Below are positions 5,903 to 6,918 of a DNA stretch of 6,918 nucleotides, one piece after another. The position numbers were made by a program, and so were the translations under genes. Within the stretch, counting starts at the first letter, position 1. The number at the start of each line of letters is the position of its first letter. A model generated the notes under the pieces. The model was not told the origin of the DNA. It saw only the letters and a program-made list of their open reading frames with translations, and made no database searches. This stretch comes from Bacillota bacterium (GTDB lineage Bacteria; Bacillota; Clostridia; Peptostreptococcales; Anaerovoracaceae): NCBI GenBank assembly GCA_016281165.1, contig JAEEIC010000030.1, forward strand, positions 1 to 6,918, in the 5' to 3' direction.

Positions 5903-6918
5903 ATGGATCAGAAGGCTCTCAAGGTCCTTGAATACAGCAGCATACTGGAGATGCTGACGCAGCAATGCGCGAGCGGCATGGCAAGGGAAGAAGTCAGAGG
6001 TCTTCTTCCGTCCTGCGATGCCGCCGCTGTTTGCTATGCTCTGGATCAGACCGAAGAGGCCGTCACCGTCATCCTCAAGAAGGGGACCCCTCCCTTCGGC
6101 AATTTCTACGATATCTCGGGCCTCGCCCACCTGGCGGCGAAGGACGGCGTCCTGACCATGCAGCAGCTGCTGCAGGTGGCCTACAACCTATCCAGCGCCA
6201 GGAGGACCAAGGCGTTTTTGTCCTCCGACCTGCCGGAGCTGCCGGGCATAGACTCCCTGGTGAGCGCTCTGGTGCCCTTAAAGGGCCTTGAGGACGAGAT
6301 CACCCGCTGTATACTCTCCGAAGACGAGATGGCGGACAGCGCGAGCTCCGAGCTTCGCCGCATCAGGCGCGACATCCTCAGGATCAACGAGTCCATCAGA
6401 TCGAAGATCCAGCAGATCGTGGGCTCCTCCCAGAACAAGGTCTACCTTCAGGACGCCATCGTCACCATGAGGGACGGCCGCTACGTGGTGCCGGTAAAGC
6501 TGGAGCACAAGGCCAGGATACCGGGCATAGTCCACGACCAGTCGGCTTCCGGCGCGACCCTGTTCATCGAGCCCCAGGCCATAGTCAATATGAACAACCA
6601 GCTGAGAGAGCTGGAGCTGGCCGAGCAGAAGGAGATACAGAGGATACTGGGAGAGCTCAGCGCCGAGGTCGGAGAGTCTGAGCTTCAGATCAGGGCCGAC
6701 CAGGAGATACTCCTCAAGCTCGACGTGCTCTTCGCCAAGGGGCGTCTGGCCTGCGACATGAGGGCCATGAAGCCCGCGATCAGCAGGGACGGCCACCTGT
6801 ATATAAGGAAGGGCAGGCACCCCCTGCTGGACCCCAAAAAGGTCGTTCCCATAGACATCTCCCTGGGAGAGGATTATCATACTCTGGTCATCACCGGGCC
6901 CAACACCGGCGGCAAGAC
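5903..6918 (+). CDS. mutS2: Endonuclease/ATPase MutS2, 3'-truncated by the window edge
   Basis: MutS2 is a MutS-related ATPase not involved in mismatch repair. In various bacteria it acts on recombination intermediates, and in B. subtilis it splits collided ribosomes. The open frame gives 338 codons without interruption, against about 780-800 residues for the family. The N-terminal region begins MDQKALKVLEYSSILEML, typical of the clamp/lever part. The conserved block RDGRYVVPVKLEHKARIPGIVHDQSASGATLFIEPQAIV spans residues 190-228, followed by the lever helix NNQLRELELAEQKEIQRIL. The sequence then enters the ATPase domain with GRHPLLDP (304-311) and the Walker A motif GPNTGGK (332-338), at which the window ends. 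The missing part should hold Walker B, the KOW-like region and the C-terminal Smr nuclease domain. ATG 5903 directly abuts the zapA stop (TAGATG), with only a weak TTAGG at 5894-5898, so expression probably depends on translational coupling to zapA. Confidence 0.95.
   Translation, partial: MDQKALKVLEYSSILEMLTQQCASGMAREEVRGLLPSCDAAAVCYALDQTEEAVTVILKKGTPPFGNFYDISGLAHLAAKDGVLTMQQLLQVAYNLSSARRTKAFLSSDLPELPGIDSLVSALVPLKGLEDEITRCILSEDEMADSASSELRRIRRDILRINESIRSKIQQIVGSSQNKVYLQDAIVTMRDGRYVVPVKLEHKARIPGIVHDQSASGATLFIEPQAIVNMNNQLRELELAEQKEIQRILGELSAEVGESELQIRADQEILLKLDVLFAKGRLACDMRAMKPAISRDGHLYIRKGRHPLLDPKKVVPIDISLGEDYHTLVITGPNTGGK

Noticed and set aside
5965..6291. Plus-strand open frame in a different register within mutS2
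   Set aside because: It overlaps the mutS2 frame entirely, gives an arginine- and glycine-rich product with no recognisable motif, and has no ribosome binding site.
6278..6880. Minus-strand open frame of 200 residues at the right end
   Set aside because: It is antisense to mutS2, whose conserved blocks and Walker A motif are read without interruption on the + strand through this whole region.
1..6918. Search for a novel system, mobile element, CRISPR, attachment site or RNA gene
   Set aside because: Six conserved housekeeping genes on one strand fill the window, gaps are 54 nt or less, and no transposase, integrase, terminal repeats, regular spaced repeats or tRNA-like folds are visible.

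Overview
The window holds ordinary bacterial housekeeping genes, all on the + strand and almost without gaps: the 3' part of ftsZ, a strong rho-independent terminator, then a five-gene run of a SpoU/TrmH-family RNA methyltransferase (ysgA-like), pheS, pheT, zapA and the 5' part of mutS2. The order methyltransferase-pheS-pheT-zapA-mutS2 resembles the Firmicutes arrangement known from Bacillus subtilis (ysgA-pheS-pheT-rnhC-zapA-yshB-polX-mutS2), with the intervening rnhC, cvpA-like and polX genes missing. Together with the Bacillus-like FtsZ sequence, this points to a member of the Firmicutes, probably an uncultured Clostridia-type organism with a GC-rich genome. That placement is inferred from synteny and protein style, not from a marker search.

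Layout. Positions 1-901 are the FtsZ coding region without roughly the first 65 residues. Positions 913-940 are a 10-bp GC-rich hairpin followed by TTTT, which ends the ftsZ transcript. The methyltransferase starts at 956, only 15 nt after the terminator T-run. It overlaps pheS by 4 nt (ATGA, 1774-1777). pheT follows 12 nt later (2809-5247), zapA 16 nt after that (5264-5902), and mutS2 begins on the base after the zapA stop (TAGATG, 5900-5905). mutS2 runs off the window inside its Walker A motif. No gap reaches 300 bases; the longest non-coding stretch is about 54 nt (902-955).

How the genes relate. pheS and pheT encode the two subunits of the (alpha-beta)2 phenylalanyl-tRNA synthetase. FtsZ forms the cytokinetic ring and ZapA bundles FtsZ filaments, so two direct partners lie about 4.4 kb apart in adjacent transcription units. 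MutS2 is a MutS-related ATPase that acts on DNA recombination intermediates and, in B. subtilis, on collided ribosomes. The methyltransferase modifies RNA, probably rRNA. The five genes downstream of the terminator are probably one translationally coupled operon.

I see no mobile element, CRISPR array, tRNA/rRNA, riboswitch or phage gene, and no sign of a novel system. The points worth a second look are small: how the methyltransferase gene is transcribed and translated from such a short leader, an internal hairpin just before the pheS ribosome binding site, a long coiled-coil extension on ZapA, and the position of ftsZ.
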